A DNA stretch of 64,000 nt from JANQOH01 sp965201155 (GTDB lineage Bacteria > Pseudomonadota > Alphaproteobacteria > UBA7887): the NCBI GenBank assembly GCA_965201155.1, contig OZ241752.1, forward strand, positions 1,860,001 to 1,924,000, written 5' to 3'. The notes under the pieces were generated by a model. It searched no databases, had not been told where the DNA came from, and was given only the letters and a program-made list of their open reading frames with translations. Below, one piece after another: positions 43,896 through 55,365 of the stretch. Position numbers and translations under genes: made by a program. Every line of letters begins with the position of its first letter. Within the stretch, counting starts at the first letter, position 1.

Positions 43896-45425
43896 CTAGG
43901 CAAACGCCCGGGTGAAGGATTCCATCAGGTCCTTGAGTGCCGCATCGGTGTCATCGCTGATTTCACCTTCGGTGCGGATTGCCGCGAGCAGTGCGGGATG
44001 GTCGGCGCGAACGGTGTTCAGCAAAGATTCCTGGAAGCGGGTGACGTCGGCGACCGCCAATCCGTCGAGATAGCCGCGCACGCCGGCGTAGACCGCCACC
44101 ACCTGTTCTTCCACCGACAGCGGCGCATATTGGTTCTGCTTCAACAGTTCCGTCAGGCGGGCGCCGCGATTCAACAGGCGCTGCGTGGCCGCGTCGAGGT
44201 CGGATCCGAACTGGGCGAATGCGGCCATTTCGCGATATTGGGCCAATTCCAGCTTGATACGCCCGGCGACCTGCTTCATGGCCTTGATCTGTGCCGCCGA
44301 GCCGACGCGGCTGACCGAAATACCGACATTGATGGCGGGGCGAATGCCCTGATAGAACAATTCCGTTTCGAGGAATATCTGGCCGTCGGTGATGGAAATC
44401 ACGTTGGTCGGGATATAGGCCGACACGTCACCGGCCTGGGTTTCGATCACCGGCAGGGCGGTGAGCGAGCCGGCACCATAGTCATCATTGAGTTTTGCCG
44501 CGCGTTCCAGCAACCGGGAATGCAGATAGAACACATCGCCGGGATAGGCTTCGCGGCCCGGCGGGCGGCGAAGCAGCAGAGACATCTGCCGGTAGGCGAC
44601 GGCCTGTTTGGACAGGTCGTCATAGATGATGAGCGCGTGCATGCCGTTGTCGCGGAAATATTCGCCCATGGCGCATCCTGCATAGGGCGCGAGGAACTGC
44701 AGCGGCGCCGGTTCCGAGGCGGTGGCGGCAACGACCGTGGTGTAGTCGAGGGCGCCATTGTCCTCGAGGGTCTTGACGATCTGTGCCACGGTGGAGCGTT
44801 TCTGGCCGATGGCGACGTAGATACAGTAGAGTTTTTTCGACTCGTCGCCGCTTTCGTTGACGGTTTTCTGGTTGATGATGGTGTCGATGGCGACGGCGGT
44901 CTTTCCGGTCTGGCGGTCGCCGATGATGAGTTCGCGCTGACCGCGGCCGATCGGCACGAGCGAGTCGATGGCCTTGAGGCCGGTTTGCATGGGTTCGTGC
45001 ACGGAGCGGCGGGGGATGATCCCCGGCGCCTTGACGTCGACACGGCGGCGTTCGGCGTCCTCCACCGGGCCCTTGCCGTCAATGGGGTTGCCGAGCGCGT
45101 CGACGACGCGGCCAAGCAAGGGCTTGCCGACCGGTACATCGACGATGACGCCGGTGCGCTTGACGGTATCGCCTTCACGAATCGTTCGGTCGTCGCCGAA
45201 AATGACGACACCCACATTGTCGAGTTCGAGATTCAGCGCCATGCCGCGGATATCGCCGGGGAAAGCTACCATCTCGCCGGCCTGGACGTTGTCGAGGCCG
45301 TATACGCGGGCGATGCCGTCGCCGACCGACAATACCTGGCCGACTTCGGCGACTTCTGCCTCGAGGCCGAAATCGGCGATCTGCCGTTTGAGAATATCGG
45401 AAATTTCCGCGGCGCGGATATCCAT
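43896..45425 (-). CDS. atpA: ATP synthase alpha subunit
   Basis: This 509-residue non-catalytic F1 subunit starts MDIRAAEISDILKRQI. It has Walker A GDRQTGKTAVAIDTI near 170 and ending sequences FEESLL-like (FQESLLNTVRADHPALL). ATG codons at 45428 and 45425 both fit; 45425 is seven bases after AAGGAG and overlaps the last base of the atpH stop. Confidence 0.98.
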   Translation of the reverse strand: MDIRAAEISDILKRQIADFGLEAEVAEVGQVLSVGDGIARVYGLDNVQAGEMVAFPGDIRGMALNLELDNVGVVIFGDDRTIREGDTVKRTGVIVDVPVGKPLLGRVVDALGNPIDGKGPVEDAERRRVDVKAPGIIPRRSVHEPMQTGLKAIDSLVPIGRGQRELIIGDRQTGKTAVAIDTIINQKTVNESGDESKKLYCIYVAIGQKRSTVAQIVKTLEDNGALDYTTVVAATASEPAPLQFLAPYAGCAMGEYFRDNGMHALIIYDDLSKQAVAYRQMSLLLRRPPGREAYPGDVFYLHSRLLERAAKLNDDYGAGSLTALPVIETQAGDVSAYIPTNVISITDGQIFLETELFYQGIRPAINVGISVSRVGSAAQIKAMKQVAGRIKLELAQYREMAAFAQFGSDLDAATQRLLNRGARLTELLKQNQYAPLSVEEQVVAVYAGVRGYLDGLAVADVTRFQESLLNTVRADHPALLAAIRTEGEISDDTDAALKDLMESFTRAFA

Positions 45426-45985
45426 CATGCCGCTCCTTTCATGGCCGCCCGCAGCGCCAGCAGGCGGGTTCGTATAGAGGCGTCAATCATGCGCGAGCCC
45501 AGCTTCACCACGAGACCGCCGATCAGCGATTCATCGACGGCGGCGTGGATGCGGACTTCGTGTCCGGCCACACGGGCGAGGGCGCGGGCGACCGCATCGG
45601 CCTGCGTGTCGGTCAATGGGCGGGCGCTGGTGACTTCCGCCGTCACTTCGCCGCGATGCTGTGCGAGCAGGGCATCAAAGGCATGGATCATGGCTGCCAA
45701 CGCGGGCAGGCGCCGGTTGCGCGCCACCAGCCCCAGAAATCCGCTCACGGTTTCGCCAAGTCCGGCGCGCCAGGCCAGCGCGGCCATGGCCGCGCCCTGT
45801 TGCTCACGCGACACCAGGGGGCTCCGCACCACGCGGCGCAGGTCTGCGCTGATGTCCAGCATTGCCCGCACTTGTGCAAGATCACCGGCGACGTGGTCCA
45901 GCGAATCCGTCTCCCGCGCGAGTTCAAACAGCGCCGTTGCGTAGCGGCCGGCCAAACCGGCCGCCCCTGTTTGCTCTTTCGCCAC
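45425..45985 (-). CDS. atpH: ATP synthase delta subunit
   Basis: This 186-residue peripheral-stalk subunit has GLAGRYATALFELARE at the start, a helical N-domain, and the C-terminal signature in DESLIGGLVVKLGSRMIDASIRTRL. First gene of the F1 operon; the F0 genes are not in this window, as is usual in alphaproteobacteria. The 165-base gap before it (45986-46150) shows no further gene. Confidence 0.97.
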   Translation of the reverse strand: MAKEQTGAAGLAGRYATALFELARETDSLDHVAGDLAQVRAMLDISADLRRVVRSPLVSREQQGAAMAALAWRAGLGETVSGFLGLVARNRRLPALAAMIHAFDALLAQHRGEVTAEVTSARPLTDTQADAVARALARVAGHEVRIHAAVDESLIGGLVVKLGSRMIDASIRTRLLALRAAMKGAA

Positions 45986-46150
45986 AGGTCACCTGCAAAG
46001 GTTTCGAGGAAACGCCCCTGATACCTTGGGAGAGAATCAACAACCCAAGCGCGGGCCGCACCCGGCCAGTCGGCCCAGGCGCGACCAAAGGCGGCGCTTC
46101 CTAACACAGGCTGTTTCGTGTTGCAACATCCGCTGCGCGGGCGTCGGTGT

Positions 46151-47314
46151 TTACGGGTACGCGCCGGTTTCCCAGCGGACGGCGCCTGCCCGGGCAGCGG
46201 CGCGGGCGCCGAACACGGTATCGGGCCACGAGTCGGCGACAGTCCTGTAGGCAGCAACGAGTTCTTCAAGGTCGCGCCCGCGTGACGCCTCGTCGCGCTC
46301 CCGCGCCGCGGTCCAACCCTGCCATGCAGCATGTTCCATGGCGAAGGTCTCGTTGCTTGCCGCATAGGCGTCCGCCGCCGCGTGCATGGCTGCCAGCGCG
46401 GCGCGCCGCGCTGCGTCCGGTTCCAGCCGCCACAGCGCCGGCAGCGATTGCAGCGCGGCATTTCCGGCGAAGCGCTCGATATCGGTCGGCAGGCGGTTCC
46501 ATGCCGCGATGCGGTTGGTGAAATACCAGTGATAGGCATCGGCAAGGGCGGGGTTGTAGTCGCGCGCGACCAGTGCTTTTTCCAGCACCCAGTCGAGCGC
46601 GCGGCTCATCACCGGCGGCGGCGCCCATTCATGGCCGCCTTCGAAAATCTCGATCATGCTGGCGACGCGGGTCGGCAGAAACAGGCGCATACGCCTGGCA
46701 TGGTGAAAGTTGAAGTCCAGCGTGCCGAATGTGCCGTAGATGACCATGCGCTCATTGCCCGGGGTCATGAAGCCGCGTCCGCCCCACGGACCAGCCGATT
46801 GCAGGATCATGCCGCGAAAACCCGGGCGCAGCGCCGGATAGGCGCTGCAGACGCGCGCCGCACCGGACAGGCCGGTGCAGAACATCATGCCCGGCTGGGC
46901 GCGCACACGCGCCAGTACATCGTCATAGGCGCATTCGAAATTGGGGAGCCAGTCAGGGGTGCCGTTTCGCGACTCGACCAGCATGACGACGATCCAGCGG
47001 TCTTCCACGAGCCGGGGGGCGAGCGCACCCATTGCGGCATTGCCGGCCGGCGAGGCGAGAAACATGACCGGATAGCGCCGCTCATGGGTGTCGTAGTCAT
47101 GCGGCAGATACAGGTCGTAATGGTAGGCGTCGCGCACCACGTCGGAACTGGTGTCGATGTGCTCGCCCGGCGCGCAGGTGATGCGCGCGGCCGCGCCCGG
47201 GGTGAGCAGCGCATCCAGCGGCATCGGTGCTTCCGCGGCCGCGCCGGCGGCCGCGCAGACGACTGCGATGAACGCCAGAAACGGCGCGATACCGGGCCGG
47301 CAAGTGCGCATCAC
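46151..47314 (-). CDS. Secreted alpha/beta-hydrolase-like protein
   Basis: This 387-residue protein has a signal peptide ending near AAAGAAAEA. A hydrolase-like core contains YDLYLPHDYDTHERRYPVMFLASPAG, a nucleophile-elbow-like MFCTGLSGAARV (Ser in GLSGA, with Ala replacing the last Gly), and EIFEGGHEWAPP, where His would be catalytic. It resembles esterase/PHB-depolymerase-type folds with a 150-residue helical C-terminal extension. Substrate unknown; it may be an inactive homologue. Confidence 0.6.
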   Translation of the reverse strand: MMRTCRPGIAPFLAFIAVVCAAAGAAAEAPMPLDALLTPGAAARITCAPGEHIDTSSDVVRDAYHYDLYLPHDYDTHERRYPVMFLASPAGNAAMGALAPRLVEDRWIVVMLVESRNGTPDWLPNFECAYDDVLARVRAQPGMMFCTGLSGAARVCSAYPALRPGFRGMILQSAGPWGGRGFMTPGNERMVIYGTFGTLDFNFHHARRMRLFLPTRVASMIEIFEGGHEWAPPPVMSRALDWVLEKALVARDYNPALADAYHWYFTNRIAAWNRLPTDIERFAGNAALQSLPALWRLEPDAARRAALAAMHAAADAYAASNETFAMEHAAWQGWTAARERDEASRGRDLEELVAAYRTVADSWPDTVFGARAAARAGAVRWETGAYP

Positions 47315-47356
47315 GCGCTCCTTCTGTCGGGTCTATACGGGCGGATTCAAATCGGC

Positions 47357-49147
<1,791 letters not shown>

Positions 49148-49182
49148 ATTCTTCTCCTTTTCCGGGCGACGCCGCAGCGCCG

Positions 49183-51954
49183 TCAATGCGCTTCTTCCCA
49201 ATTGGCGCCGTCGCCGGTTTCGACAGTGAGGGGAACCGAAAGATGGCGGGCGGGCAGCACCGCCCGTTCCATCACCTGCCGCACCACGGCGGCGGTTTCC
49301 GGCACCGTATCCTCCGGCACTTCGAACACCAGTTCATCGTGCACCTGCAGAAGCATGCGCGCATCCAAGCCTGCTTCATCGAGCGCCGGCTGCATGCCGA
49401 TCATTGCCCGTTTGATAATATCCGCCGCCGATCCCTGCAATGGTGCGTTGATTGCCTGGCGCTCGGCGAAATGACGTCGCGACGGGTTGCGGTCGTTGAT
49501 GCCCGTGACATGGCAGCGGCGCCCGAAGACGGTTTCCACATAACCGTGCGCGCGGGCAAAGGCGGTTGTCGCCTCCATGTAGCCGCGGATTCCGGGATAG
49601 CGTTCGAAATAAGCGTTGATGAGCGCTTGCGCTTCGGTTCGCGACACATGAATCTGGCGCGCCAGCCCGAACGCGCTGATACCGTAGATGATGCCGAAAT
49701 TGATTGCCTTGGCGCGCCGGCGCATCAAGGGGTCCATACCTTCCGCCGGCACGCCGAAAATCTGCGCTGCGGTTGCCGCGTGAATATCGGCGCCGTCATG
49801 AAAGGCCTGGCGCAGGGCATCGATTTCTGCGACATGCGCCAACAGGCGAAGCTCGATTTGCGAGTAATCGGCGCTCATCAGCCGGTATCCCGCTTCAGGC
49901 ACGAAAGCGCTGCGAATCTTGCGCCCTTCCTCGGTGCGCACGGGGATGTTCTGAAGATTGGGATCGGTGGAACTCAGCCGTCCGGTCGCCGCTCCGGCCA
50001 TCGAATAGGAGGTGTGTACGCGCCCGGTATCGGGATTGATCTGCTCCACCAGCGTGTCCGAATAGGTGCTCTTGAGCTTGGCGAGCTGGCGCCAGTCCAG
50101 CACCCGCGCCGGCAGGTCATGCCCCTGTGCGGCCAGCGTCTCGAGAATGTCGGCGCCGGTGCTCCAGGCGCCCGTCTTTCCCTTGCGGCCGCCTTCCAGG
50201 CCCATTTCATCGAACAGCACTTCCCCCAACTGCTTGGGGGAGCCGATGGTGAACGGGCGGCCCGCGAGCCGGTGAATCTCCGTTTCCAGCGCGGCCAGAC
50301 GGGCGGCGAAATCCTGCGACAGGCGCGCCAGCGCCGCACGGTCCAGGCGTACGCCGCGGCGCTCCATGGCGGTCAGGACCGGGATCAAGGGGCGCTCCAG
50401 GGTTTCGTAAACACTCACCATGCGGTCGCGCACCAGTTGCGGTTTGAGCACCCGGTCCAGCCGCAGGGTGATGTCGGCGTCCTCCGCCGCGTAGTCGCAT
50501 GCGCGTTCCAGCGGCGCCTCATCGAAGGTGATGCGCGAACGACCGCTGCCGATGATCTCCTTGATGGGCATCGGCTTGATGTCCAGATGCCGCGGCGCGA
50601 GTTCGTCCATGCCGTGGCCGTGACGCCCGGCAGCAAGAACGAACGACATAAGCATGGTGTCGTCGGTCGGCGCGACGCGAATGCCGTAACGCAACAGCAG
50701 CAACCTGTCGAACTTTATGTTCTGGCCCACCTTCATCACCGCAGGGTCTTCAAGCAGCGGTTTCAACGCCGCGAGAGCGGCATCGAGCGGGATCTGCTCG
50801 CCTATATCGCCGGCAAGCTCCCCCGCCGGCGGGCGGTGGGCCAGCGGGATGTAGCAGGCCTCGCCCGGCGTCAGCGACAGGGAGACTCCGACAAGCCCGG
50901 CGCGCATGGCGTCCAGCCCGGTGGTTTCGGTATCGACGGCGACGCGACCCGCTTCGCCGGCACGGGTGATCCATTGTTCCAGGTCAGCCAGCGTGCGCAC
51001 CAACGCATAGTCGCGCCGGTCGATTACCGGAGGCGTTTCCGGTTCCGGCACGGCATCTTGCTGCTGCCAGCCGAACTCCGCTCTCATGCGGCGCAGCAGC
51101 GAGCGGAATTCGTTTTCCTCAAGGAACGATTGCAGCGCCTCGGCCTGCGGGGCCAGCGGGCCGAAATCGTCCAGCGTCTCCACCACCGGCGCGTCGGCGC
51201 ACAGGGTGACGAGCCGGCGGCTGAGCCGCGCCTGATCGGCGTGGTCGAGCAGTCTCTCCCGCCGCTTTGGCTGCCTGATCTCGCCGGCGCGCGCCAGCAG
51301 CGTGTCAAGATCACCGAAGGTATTGATCAATTGCGCCGCGGTCTTGATGCCAATGCCTGGCACGCCGGGAACATTGTCCACCGAATCCCCCGCCAGGGCC
51401 TGCACGTCGATCACGCGCTCCGGCAGCACGCCGAATTTTTCCACCACCTCGTCCGCGCCGATGGCGCGCATGCGATTGGGGTCCAGCATGGCGGTCTGCG
51501 GGCCGACCAGTTGCATCAGGTCCTTGTCGCTGGACACGATAGTGACATGATGCCCCGATGCCTGCGCGTGCGCGGCATAGGTGGCGATCAGATCGTCCGC
51601 CTCATAGCCGGGCAATTCCACGGCGGGCAGGCCGAAGGCGCGGGTGGCGTCGCGGATCAAGGGGAATTGCGGCACCAATGCTTCCGGCGCATCGGGCCGG
51701 TTGGCCTTGTAATCGGGATAGATGTCGTTGCGAAACGTGGCGCGGGCGGCATCGAACAACACCGCAATGCGGTCCCAGTCGGCATGACGCGCAAGCTTGT
51801 AGATCATGTTGCAGTAGCCGAGCACGGCATTGGTCGGGGTGCCGTCCTTGCGCGTCAGCGGCGGCAGCGCGTGAAAGGCGCGAAAGATGAATCCCGACCC
51901 GTCGATCAGGCACACCCGCTGACCGGCTTGCGTTTCGGTTCCAGCTTCGCTCAT
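49183..51954 (-). CDS. polA: DNA polymerase I
   Basis: This 923-residue enzyme has three domains. The 5' nuclease (1-290) shows LIDGSGFIFRAFHALPPLTRKDGTPTNA and QALAGDSVDNVPGVPGIGIKTA. The 3'-5' exonuclease (about 315-500) keeps all catalytic residues (VDTETTGL, GQNIKFD, YAAEDAD), so proofreading is likely. The polymerase (about 510-923) shows SADYSQIELRLLAH, RRRAKAINFGIIYG and LLQVHDELVFEVP. It works in Okazaki-fragment processing and repair. ATG 51954 is divergent from the MFS gene. Confidence 0.98.
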   Translation of the reverse strand: MSEAGTETQAGQRVCLIDGSGFIFRAFHALPPLTRKDGTPTNAVLGYCNMIYKLARHADWDRIAVLFDAARATFRNDIYPDYKANRPDAPEALVPQFPLIRDATRAFGLPAVELPGYEADDLIATYAAHAQASGHHVTIVSSDKDLMQLVGPQTAMLDPNRMRAIGADEVVEKFGVLPERVIDVQALAGDSVDNVPGVPGIGIKTAAQLINTFGDLDTLLARAGEIRQPKRRERLLDHADQARLSRRLVTLCADAPVVETLDDFGPLAPQAEALQSFLEENEFRSLLRRMRAEFGWQQQDAVPEPETPPVIDRRDYALVRTLADLEQWITRAGEAGRVAVDTETTGLDAMRAGLVGVSLSLTPGEACYIPLAHRPPAGELAGDIGEQIPLDAALAALKPLLEDPAVMKVGQNIKFDRLLLLRYGIRVAPTDDTMLMSFVLAAGRHGHGMDELAPRHLDIKPMPIKEIIGSGRSRITFDEAPLERACDYAAEDADITLRLDRVLKPQLVRDRMVSVYETLERPLIPVLTAMERRGVRLDRAALARLSQDFAARLAALETEIHRLAGRPFTIGSPKQLGEVLFDEMGLEGGRKGKTGAWSTGADILETLAAQGHDLPARVLDWRQLAKLKSTYSDTLVEQINPDTGRVHTSYSMAGAATGRLSSTDPNLQNIPVRTEEGRKIRSAFVPEAGYRLMSADYSQIELRLLAHVAEIDALRQAFHDGADIHAATAAQIFGVPAEGMDPLMRRRAKAINFGIIYGISAFGLARQIHVSRTEAQALINAYFERYPGIRGYMEATTAFARAHGYVETVFGRRCHVTGINDRNPSRRHFAERQAINAPLQGSAADIIKRAMIGMQPALDEAGLDARMLLQVHDELVFEVPEDTVPETAAVVRQVMERAVLPARHLSVPLTVETGDGANWEEAH

Positions 51955-52031
51955 GGCGCTCCCCCTGTCCGACCCGGCGACAGATTGCCCAATTGGCGCG
52001 CGGCAGGCAACGCAACTGCGCGCCGCGCGGC

Positions 52032-53240
52032 ATGACGCAGCCCGCTCCCGACGCGCCGCGCGTGATCGCGGGGCGCTCGCCCCTCTCGGTGCCGTCGCGG
52101 CTTGCGCTGTGGTATGCGGCGATGTTTCTGGCGATCGGCCTGTTCACGCCCTATTGGCCGCTCTGGCTCGCATCGCGCGGCCTCGATGCCGGGCAGATCG
52201 GTCTCGTGCTGGCGCTGATGACATGGGCAAAAGTCGGCGCCGCGCCGCTTGCTGCAGGCATTGCCGATCGGCTGGGAGTGCGGCGCCCGGTGATGCTCTG
52301 CCTCGCCGCCGCTGCCCTCGCGGTCTTCGTGTTCAACTCCGGCGCCGGAGGATTTGCAACGCTGGCGCTTGGCGGAATGGCGCTCGGAATGTGTTTCTCC
52401 CCGCTGATCCCCTTGGGCGAAAACCTGACCATGCTGGCAGCGCGGGCGCGGCGCTTCGATTACGGCCGTGTGCGTCTTTGGGGGTCGCTCGCATTCATTG
52501 TCGGTGCATGGGGCGGCGGCGCGCTGATCGGCAATGAAAATCCCGCCGCCGTGCCGCAGCTGATGATCGGTGCGGCGGTGATGATCATACTCGCCTGCGC
52601 CAATCTGCCCGACGTGCGGGCAACCCGCGCCGCGGGCTCCTTCACCGGGCTGGGAACGCTGCTGCGCCGGCCTTCCTTCCTGGTGTTCCTGGCGACGGCA
52701 AGCCTGATTCAAAGCAGCCACGCCGCATATTACGGTTTCGTGACGCTGCACTGGCACGCGGCCGGCCTCGATGCCTTCACCATCGGCGCGCTGTGGGCGG
52801 AAGGGGTGGTGGCGGAGATCATCCTGTTTGCCGTGTCCGGGCGCATCGTGCAGCGCACCGGCGTCGCGCCGCTCTTCGTCATCGCGGCACTGGCGGGGGT
52901 GGTGCGCTGGGCCGTGGTGGGCACGACCGGAAGCCTCACGGCCCTGATTCTTGTTCAGGCGCTTCATGCCGGCACGTTCGGAGCCAGCCATCTCGCCGCC
53001 GTTCACTACATTCAGCGAACGGTGCCGGCAGAACTGTCGGCCACGGCGCAGGCGCTTTACGCGGCAATATCCATGGGCGCATTTCTGGCGCTGGCGACGC
53101 TGGCGGCGGGCTGGCTATACGACGCCAGGCCGGCGGGTGCGTTCTGGGCGATGGCAGGGCTGTGCGCGGCCGGCGGCCTGGCTGCGTTGCTGCTGGCGCG
53201 GCTCAGCCGCCCAGGCATTCGGGCGCCGCCGGTTCCCTGA
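52032..53240 (+). CDS. Major facilitator superfamily transporter (HcaT/LacY-like group)
   Basis: This 402-residue inner-membrane protein has 12 predicted helices. LALWYAAMFLAIGLFTPYWPLWL near the start, AGIADRLGVRRPVML (loop 2-3 motif) and FDYGRVRLWGSLAFIVGAWGGG are characteristic of the MFS_1-like/phenylpropionate permease group. I chose ATG 52032; 51993 lies inside a poor context. The 3' end overlaps the convergent zinc-ribbon gene by 38 bases. Substrate unknown. Confidence 0.8.
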   Translation: MTQPAPDAPRVIAGRSPLSVPSRLALWYAAMFLAIGLFTPYWPLWLASRGLDAGQIGLVLALMTWAKVGAAPLAAGIADRLGVRRPVMLCLAAAALAVFVFNSGAGGFATLALGGMALGMCFSPLIPLGENLTMLAARARRFDYGRVRLWGSLAFIVGAWGGGALIGNENPAAVPQLMIGAAVMIILACANLPDVRATRAAGSFTGLGTLLRRPSFLVFLATASLIQSSHAAYYGFVTLHWHAAGLDAFTIGALWAEGVVAEIILFAVSGRIVQRTGVAPLFVIAALAGVVRWAVVGTTGSLTALILVQALHAGTFGASHLAAVHYIQRTVPAELSATAQALYAAISMGAFLALATLAAGWLYDARPAGAFWAMAGLCAAGGLAALLLARLSRPGIRAPPVP

Positions 53241-53379
53241 CGAAGCGCTGGCCGCAATAGGGGCAGTCGACCGCTCCATCAGCCCCGAGATGCAGAAACA
53301 CGCGCGGATGCCCAAGCGCACCGCCGCCGTCACACGCCACCCTGTCGCCGCTTACCGCCACGATGCCGTCCGCTTCCAT
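53203..53379 (-). CDS. Small zinc-ribbon protein (zf-CHCC type)
   Basis: This encodes 58 residues. VACDGGGALGHPRVFLHLGADGAVDCPYCGQRFV matches the CHCC zinc-finger domain of mitochondrial complex I subunit NDUFS6 and its bacterial relatives: Cys, His, then CxxC. ATG 53379 gives a length typical for these proteins; the open frame extends to 53415. In alphaproteobacteria it is a complex I accessory/assembly protein by homology; role here inferred. Confidence 0.8.
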   Translation of the reverse strand: MEADGIVAVSGDRVACDGGGALGHPRVFLHLGADGAVDCPYCGQRFVREPAAPECLGG

Positions 53380-53460
53380 GGCCGCCGATGATAGTGCCCG
53401 CGCCTCACTACGCAAGCTGGCTGCCGCTCGGCTCAGGGGCCGCCGGGGACGGCGTGGGGA

Positions 53461-53913
53461 TCATTCCGGCAGGATGAAATCCGCCGCCACGTCCTGCTGG
53501 AGGAGCAGGATGCAATCCTCGGTGCCGATACAGGCGTCGCCGTGCATCTGGCCGCCCGGCTGGATCACATAGGAACCCGGCGGCAGCTCACGCGACTCGC
53601 CGGTCTCCTCGAAACTGTGCTTCCAGACGCCGGTGAGGTTGGTCCCGTAATAGGTGCCCGTATGCGCGTGCACGGGGGCCACGAAACCCGCGGGCAACTT
53701 GACCAGACGGACATGAGCGCCGGTCGCCGGGTCTCCCGCCACCACCGCCACATCGACCGATGAGCCGGGGCGCGCCGGGGTCCATTCCACATCGTCAATC
53801 GAAACCATCAAGCCGTGCCATTCCAGGTCGTCGGGAAGCCGGTCTTCCGCCGCTGCGCCGGTTGCCGCCGCCATTGCCGCCGTCAGCGACAACATCCTCA
53901 GCACATGGTTCAT
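53461..53913 (-). CDS. Exported cupin protein (DUF4437-like)
   Basis: This 150-residue protein has a signal peptide (LSLTAAMAAATGAAAE). The cupin core has a metal-type motif in FVAPVHAHTGTYYGTNLTGVWKHSF (HxH then a third position lost or replaced by Tyr) and PGSYVIQPGGQMHGDACI (GxxxxPxGxxH). Two cysteines (ACIGTEDC) may form a disulfide. Probably periplasmic; reaction unknown. It follows the SAF-domain dehydrogenase by 42 bases in the same direction. Confidence 0.7.
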   Translation of the reverse strand: MNHVLRMLSLTAAMAAATGAAAEDRLPDDLEWHGLMVSIDDVEWTPARPGSSVDVAVVAGDPATGAHVRLVKLPAGFVAPVHAHTGTYYGTNLTGVWKHSFEETGESRELPPGSYVIQPGGQMHGDACIGTEDCILLLQQDVAADFILPE

Positions 53914-53955
53914 TTCGGTTCTCCTTCTCGGGTTTTCCGTTCTTGACCGCGCTGC

Positions 53956-55323
53956 TCAGGCGGAAACGGCCGCCGGTGCATTGGCCCGGCCGAACGCGGC
54001 TTCCATTTCGCGGCGAACGCGCACCGCTGCATCGGTTTCGTCGATGACTGCGTCGGACCATGACAGAAGCTCGCCCTCGGCTATGTCGCGGGTCAATGCA
54101 ACGCCGCCCGCAAGGCCGATGGGCAAACCACCGGAGCGCAGCGAAACCTCCGCCGGCACCTGCTTCCCCCACACCATGGCGCCGCCTTCGCCATCCAGTA
54201 CCTCGCCCTTGCGCAGGCGCCGCTTGGCGCACGCCACCACATCCGACCGAAAACCCGTAGGAACGCCCGTCGGTTCCCCCCGCAGGGCCGCCGACGCCAC
54301 CGAAACCCCGAGCTCCAGCCCGATCATGTGCGTCGGCCGATACAGCGCGCCATAGTGAAAACTGCTGTCCGGCAACATGCGATATTCTTCGAAACAATGA
54401 CGCACATAGTCATTATCCGCCTCGATCACCACAAATGTGCCGAGCATGAGATCGTTTTCGACCGGTGACATGTCCCGGTTGAGCGACGACACCACTTCAG
54501 TGGTGCCGGCATGGGCTATACCGCCGCCGCTGTCGCGGGGCTTCAGCACTTCGGCCAGGTCATAGCGCGAACAGGGCGGAAAGCTCAGTCCGTCGGGCTG
54601 CGGCGTCAGGCCGGTGGCGTTGCACACGGCAGTCATCTCGATGCCCGACTTGGTCCCGTCGATGAACGAATTGAACATCTTCGGATTCATGCCGCCACGC
54701 TCGGCAATGTCGTGTCCGAAATGGAAATTGTCCCACACCGTGTCCGGCGTCGAGCGGTGAAAATCCGGATGATAGCGCGTTCCCTTGCCGGCGCAGACCA
54801 CGTTGAACCCGCAGGCGCGCGCCCAGTCCACATGCTCGGCAATCAATGCCGGCTGGTCCCCCCAGGCGAGGCTGTAGACAACGCCTGCCTGCTCGGCGCG
54901 GCGCGCAAGCAGCGGACCCGCGACAACATCGGCCTCCACTGTCACCATCACCACATGCTTGCCGTTGTCGATGGCGGCCAGACAGTGGCGAATGCCGGTG
55001 CGCGGGTCACCCGTCGCATCGATCAACACATCCAACGCGGGATGGGCGATCAATGCATCGGCGTCATCGCCCATATGGGTAGCCCCGCTCGCCGCTGCAC
55101 TGTCGAGATCGGCGGCGCCGAGTTGTTCGGCGCTCCAGCCTGCGGACACGCAATTGCGGTGCGCCCGCGCGATGTCTAGGTCGGCAATGCCGAGTACATG
55201 CAGGCCGGTGGTAAGGCGCGCCTGAGCGAGAAACATGGCCCCGAATTTGCCGGCGCCGATCAATCCTGCACGCACCGGCTCACCAGCTTCGGCTCGTGCG
55301 CCAAGCAGTCTCGAAAGGTTCAT
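53956..55323 (-). CDS. NAD(P)-dependent dehydrogenase, homoserine-dehydrogenase-like, with C-terminal SAF domain
   Basis: This encodes 455 residues. A Rossmann N-terminus (VRAGLIGAGKFGAMFLAQA) and DVLIDATGDPRTGIRHCLAAIDNGKHVVMVTVEADV support an oxidoreductase of the Gfo/homoserine dehydrogenase-like group. The C-terminal part (about 365-440) with RLRKGEVLDGEGG and DIAEGELLSWSD is a SAF domain, as in sialic-acid/altronate-type enzymes. Such proteins are often found in sugar-acid catabolic clusters. Neighbouring aldo/keto reductase and aldolase agree with that, but the substrate is unknown. Confidence 0.75.
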   Translation of the reverse strand: MNLSRLLGARAEAGEPVRAGLIGAGKFGAMFLAQARLTTGLHVLGIADLDIARAHRNCVSAGWSAEQLGAADLDSAAASGATHMGDDADALIAHPALDVLIDATGDPRTGIRHCLAAIDNGKHVVMVTVEADVVAGPLLARRAEQAGVVYSLAWGDQPALIAEHVDWARACGFNVVCAGKGTRYHPDFHRSTPDTVWDNFHFGHDIAERGGMNPKMFNSFIDGTKSGIEMTAVCNATGLTPQPDGLSFPPCSRYDLAEVLKPRDSGGGIAHAGTTEVVSSLNRDMSPVENDLMLGTFVVIEADNDYVRHCFEEYRMLPDSSFHYGALYRPTHMIGLELGVSVASAALRGEPTGVPTGFRSDVVACAKRRLRKGEVLDGEGGAMVWGKQVPAEVSLRSGGLPIGLAGGVALTRDIAEGELLSWSDAVIDETDAAVRVRREMEAAFGRANAPAAVSA

Positions 55324-55365
55324 GGTGGTTTCCTTCCCGCTTTTGTCGCAGCGTCGACGGGAGAC

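Noticed and set aside
43242..45944. 900-residue plus-strand frame opposite atpG/atpA/atpH
   Set aside because: Antisense shadow of the ATP synthase genes.
49186..52035. 949-residue plus-strand frame opposite polA
   Set aside because: Shadow of the GC-rich polA coding strand; the minus strand has complete polymerase motifs.
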